DNA of 64,000 bases from Prosthecomicrobium sp. N25 (GTDB lineage: Bacteria > Pseudomonadota > Alphaproteobacteria > Rhizobiales > Ancalomicrobiaceae), in contig NZ_JBBCAT010000003.1 of the NCBI RefSeq assembly GCF_037203705.1, forward strand, positions 186,001 to 250,000. The letters are read 5' to 3'. Below the pieces are notes generated by a model that worked only from the letters and a program-made list of their open reading frames with translations, did no database searches and was not told where the DNA came from. The stretch's first letter is position 1; every line of letters starts with the position of its first letter. This document shows, one piece after another, positions 61,185 through 64,000 of this stretch. A program made the translations under genes and the position numbers.

Positions 61185-61921
61185 TGGAGAAGCCGGTTCT
61201 GCAGCCGGACGAAGCCGGCGTCGAAGAGCCCGTAGAGGGCCGCCATGGTCAGCATGTAGACGACCACGATGTCGGTGGCGAGCAGGCTGGAGGCCGCCAT
61301 CATGCGTTGCCCGAGCCCGTGCACGCCGAAGATCTCGGCCGCCACCACCGCCATCCAGGCCTGCCCGAGCGCGGTGCGGATGCCGACCAGGATGCCGGGG
61401 GTCGCCGCCGGGGCGACGATCTTGGCGAGCCGCGCCGGCCCCGAGCGGAACCCGAAGGCCGCCGCGACCTCCAGGAGGTCCCGGTCCACGCTGCGCACCG
61501 CCCCGTGGGTGGCGAAGTAGACGATCCAGAAGACGCCGACGGCAATGATGAAGATCGCCGCCGAGGGCTCCACCCCGAACCACAGGATCGCGAAGGGCAC
61601 CCAGGCGAGGCCCGGGATCGGCCGCAGCACGCGCACAATGCCGGCCGTCGCCTCCTCGACCGGCCGGTACATGCCCGTCAGGAGGCCGAAGCCGATGCCG
61701 AGCCCCGCCCCGACCAGGAGGCCGACGACGTAGTGGGAGAGGCTCGCCGCGACCGCGCCCTGCCAGATCCCGGACTTCAGCTCCTTCAGGAACGCGCCCG
61801 GGATCGCGCTCGGCAACGGCATCAGCCCCGCCGAGGCGAGGCCGAGCCGGGGCACGAGTTCCCAGAGCGCCAGGAACGCGGCGAGGCCGAGGAGCGGCAG
61901 CGCGAGGCTCGATCTCCGCAC
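61172..61921 (-). CDS. ABC permease, nitrate/sulfonate/taurine (SsuC/TauC) type
   Basis: A 249-residue protein with about six helices. PIPGLAWVPFAILWFGVEPSAAIFIIAVGVFWIVYFAT and the EAA loop LEVAAAFGFRSGPARLAKIVAPAATPGIL are typical of SsuC/TauC. The start is GTG 61921, one base after the binding-protein stop (TGACGTG). It pairs with the adjacent ATPase. Confidence 0.88.
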   Translation of the reverse strand: MRRSSLALPLLGLAAFLALWELVPRLGLASAGLMPLPSAIPGAFLKELKSGIWQGAVAASLSHYVVGLLVGAGLGIGFGLLTGMYRPVEEATAGIVRVLRPIPGLAWVPFAILWFGVEPSAAIFIIAVGVFWIVYFATHGAVRSVDRDLLEVAAAFGFRSGPARLAKIVAPAATPGILVGIRTALGQAWMAVVAAEIFGVHGLGQRMMAASSLLATDIVVVYMLTMAALYGLFDAGFVRLQNRLLQWKA

Positions 61922-61922
61922 G

Positions 61923-62936
61923 TCAGCGGCCCGTGGCCTTCTGGTAGAAGCTCGTGTCGAAGAGGCCGTCGAGCGGCACCTCCTTGTCGAGCGTCCCGAT
62001 CGTCACCTGGTACTGCTGCATGAGCCGCGACGGCTCGATGATCACGCGCGGGTCGGCAACGAACTTCGAGGCCGGCGAGGCGACCGCCTTGCGGATGATC
62101 GAGGTCTCGACGATGCCCTTGCCGAGCGCCGCCTCGATGTGCGGCACGGTACGGTCCGGATCCTTGGCGATCAGGTCGATGGCGTCCACCACGGCCTTGA
62201 CCATCTTCTGCACGCCCTCCGGGTTCTTGGCCAGGAAGGCGCCCGAGACTGCCACCACGGTGCCGGGCTGGTTCGGGAACATGTCGCCCCCGAGCGCGAC
62301 CAGCCGTGTCGCGGGATTGCGGGTCGTGATGATGGAGACCGCCGGCTCGCGCACCGTCGCGCCGTCGACCGCGCCGGCGAGCAGCGCCTGCTGGGTCGCG
62401 TCGATGCCCATGGCGACGATCTGCACGTCGCTCTCCTTGGTGCCCCCGACCTTGTAGACCCAGTGCTTGAGCGTCGTGTCCGGAACCGAGCCCGGCGGCT
62501 GGGTGGCGAGCTTTGCCGGCCGCCCCTCCGCCTCGCGGAACTTGGCGAAGGCCTCGGCCGCCTTGGCGCCCCCCTCGAAATACTTCGCGAGCCTGGGGCC
62601 CGCCACGAAGGTCATCTCCTCGATGGCGGTGGCGGCCACGACCTTGACGTCGACCCCCTTGGAACGTGCCACCCCGAGCGGGGCCACGCCCGCCACGTAG
62701 ACGTCGACCGTCCCGGAGGCGAGCGCCTGGATCATGTTCGGACCGGACTCGAAGGGCGTGAAGGTCGGCTTCAGGCCCGCGGCGGCGAGCCAGCCTTCCT
62801 TGTCGGCGATGAAGATCGGCGCGACGCCGAGGATCGGGATGTAGCCGACACGCACGGGCGTCTGCGCGGCCGCCACGGCCGGAAGGAGGAGAGCCGCGAG
62901 GGCGGCGGCGAAACCCAGGATCTTGGACCTGAACAT
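61923..62936 (-). CDS. ABC transporter binding protein, nitrate/sulfonate/taurine (SsuA/TauA) type
   Basis: A 337-residue periplasmic protein with a signal peptide ending near AAAQT, followed by VRVGYIPILGVAPIFIADKEGW, QALASGTVDVYVAGVAPLGVARSKG and ATQPPGSVPDTTLKHW, all typical of the SsuA/TauA/ThiY-like group. First gene of the operon. The adjacent divergent sulfate-binding protein gene hints at a sulfur compound as substrate, but the family also carries nitrate and pyrimidines. Confidence 0.82.
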   Translation of the reverse strand: MFRSKILGFAAALAALLLPAVAAAQTPVRVGYIPILGVAPIFIADKEGWLAAAGLKPTFTPFESGPNMIQALASGTVDVYVAGVAPLGVARSKGVDVKVVAATAIEEMTFVAGPRLAKYFEGGAKAAEAFAKFREAEGRPAKLATQPPGSVPDTTLKHWVYKVGGTKESDVQIVAMGIDATQQALLAGAVDGATVREPAVSIITTRNPATRLVALGGDMFPNQPGTVVAVSGAFLAKNPEGVQKMVKAVVDAIDLIAKDPDRTVPHIEAALGKGIVETSIIRKAVASPASKFVADPRVIIEPSRLMQQYQVTIGTLDKEVPLDGLFDTSFYQKATGR

Positions 62937-63414
62937 GTCAACTCCGGTCGACGAAACGGCAGGGGGGCCGGTGAGGGCCGCCGCACGCCAGGGAAACGGT
63001 CGGGGCGGAGACTAGCCGGTCGGTCAGCCCCGGGACAGGAAAGTCATTCCCGAGGGCCGCCCTGAGGCGGATCGCCTGACGCCATGAACCGCCGGGCGCG
63101 CAATCCCGTTCCCGAGGAGCGCCCGTCCGGGCCGGCGCCTTCCGCGCCGGGACCCTGGCGGGAGCCCCCAGGTCCGGTGCGGTTTCGGCCGGTTCCTCCC
63201 CGCCCCCTTGCCTTTACGGGAGCACGCCCGAAGTCCTGCCTGGGCCAGGCCGCGAGAGCGCACCGGGAGCGGAGCCTTGGCCGGGTCGCGGCAAGCCGGA
63301 CCGCTCCGAATTCGCCTCCGGGGATAAACCATTCCAAAATCACCGCAGCATATGGAATTGACAAATCCGACAAACTCAGTCGACATTAATGGGAGATGAA
63401 CAAGGGAGGTGACC
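62937..63414. promoter_or_regulatory. Divergent control region of two importer operons
   Basis: A 478-base gap. Near the sulfate-binding gene lie a 6-base inverted repeat ATTCCA (63331-63336) and TGGAAT (63353-63358), then TTGACA (63358-63363), a good -35, and an AT-rich CGACATTAAT (63381-63390) as a loose -10. The last 120 bases are much richer in AT than the rest. No gene seen in the gap. Confidence 0.45.
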
Positions 63415-64000
63415 ATGAGCCTTGTGTCGACCGCTTCGATCCGCTTCGCCGCCGACCGCACGCCGGCCCGCCGCCCCGCCTGGCGCAAGGCGCTCGACGC
63501 CGCGCTGGTCGCCCTCGCCTTCGGCACCGTGGCGGGCCTGGCTTTCCAGGCCAAGGCCCAGACGACGCTCCTCAACGTCTCGTACGATCCGACCCGCGAG
63601 TTCTACAAGGAGGCCAACGCGGCCTTCGCGGCGGAATGGAAGGCGAAGACCGGCGAGGTGGTCACGATCCGCGCCTCGCACGGCGGCTCCGGCAAGCAGG
63701 CCCGCTCGGTCATCGACGGCCTCGACGCCGACGTGGTCACCCTGGCGCTCTCCGCCGACATCGACGCCATCGCCCGTGAGGCGAAGCTCCTGCCGCCCGA
63801 CTGGCAGAAGCGCCTTCCCAACAACTCCTCGCCCTACACGTCCACGATCGTCTTCATCGTGCGCAAGGGTAACCCGAAGGGCATCAAGGACTGGGACGAT
63901 CTGGTGAAGCCGGGCATCGGCGTGATCACGCCCAATCCGAAGACCTCCGGCGGCGCCCGCTGGAACTACCTCGCCGCCTGGGCCTACGCGGCCGAGAAGA
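63415..64000 (+). CDS. Sulfate ABC transporter binding protein (partial, 3' end off the right edge)
   Basis: The first 195 codons of a sulfate/thiosulfate-binding protein. After a signal peptide (about 30-48, ending FQAKAQ) come [24 protein letters not shown] and [35 protein letters not shown], which match Sbp/CysP, with the SHGGSGKQ anion-binding loop intact, then [30 protein letters not shown] is a near-perfect ribosome site before ATG 63415. cysT/cysW/cysA genes would be expected to the right. The neighbouring SsuA-type operon supports a sulfur locus. Confidence 0.9.
   Translation, partial: MSLVSTASIRFAADRTPARRPAWRKALDAALVALAFGTVAGLAFQAKAQTTLLNVSYDPTREFYKEANAAFAAEWKAKTGEVVTIRASHGGSGKQARSVIDGLDADVVTLALSADIDAIAREAKLLPPDWQKRLPNNSSPYTSTIVFIVRKGNPKGIKDWDDLVKPGIGVITPNPKTSGGARWNYLAAWAYAAEK

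Noticed and set aside
1-64000. CRISPR array, tRNA, rRNA or insertion sequence
   Set aside because: No regularly spaced repeats, tRNA-like cloverleaf, rRNA-like stretch or transposase motif was noticed on reading; a dedicated scan was not possible.

Overview
The window is high-GC DNA (by eye about 70%; not computed) with short gaps, ATGA/GTGA overlaps, GTG/TTG starts and a dense set of ABC-transporter operons. The gene content (HWE histidine kinase, KaiBC without KaiA, hydantoinase and dipeptide-type ABC clusters, PepSY/YedZ-type membrane proteins) fits an alphaproteobacterium, most likely Hyphomicrobiales. I cannot name the genus. No rRNA, tRNA, CRISPR array or insertion sequence was recognised.

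Layout. 1-4.9 kb (minus): an unrecognised secreted protein cut by the left edge, a cytochrome c'-type protein, a DUF6351-type secreted hydrolase and a DctM-like permease. 5.1-8.4 kb (minus): poly-gamma-glutamate genes pgsB-pgsC-pgsW behind a DUF6305-type exported protein, with no PgsA/CapA in view. 8.6-10.0 kb (minus): a YedZ-like haem membrane protein and an anchored periplasmic protein. 10.3-15.6 kb (plus): a metal-uptake operon (NikL/NikK-like proteins, DUF6162-type protein, and a Zn/Mn-type ABC transporter with two binding proteins). One 16-base palindrome, ACCTGCANNTGCAGGT, occurs three times in intergenic DNA here, each time in the same orientation relative to the gene it precedes; it may join the pgs and metal genes in one regulon.

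15.7-25.7 kb: a PepSY membrane protein divergent from a two-component system; a kaiC-kaiB-HWE kinase operon; a methyltransferase; an MFS exporter divergent from its probable TetR regulator. 25.7-29.7 kb: an AT-richer gap, a small RTX protein with a terminator, a sugar-nucleotide-type epimerase and a DHA2-type MFS transporter.

29.7-39.0 kb: a sugar-acid style operon (enolase-superfamily dehydratase plus a complete dipeptide/oligosaccharide-type ABC importer), a divergent GntR/FCD regulator with a 9-base inverted-repeat operator, then otnC and a DUF488 gene.

39.6-54.3 kb: the most interesting block. A UTRA-type GntR regulator with TTGGTATAC-type operators appears to control a peptide-type ABC importer (binding protein at 39.6 kb, permease and ATPase genes at 49.4-53.1 kb, including a permease-ATPase fusion), a FrlB-like deglycase, a FrlD-like kinase, both subunits of a hydantoinase/oxoprolinase, an FAD oxidoreductase, a RidA-like protein lacking the usual arginine, and an SDR. 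I infer a catabolic route for a glycated (Amadori) amino acid or lactam.

54.7-64.0 kb: a 2H phosphoesterase, a LacI regulator divergent from a polyamine/iron-type ABC operon, a nitrate/sulfonate-type ABC operon on the minus strand, and a sulfate-binding protein gene cut by the right edge.
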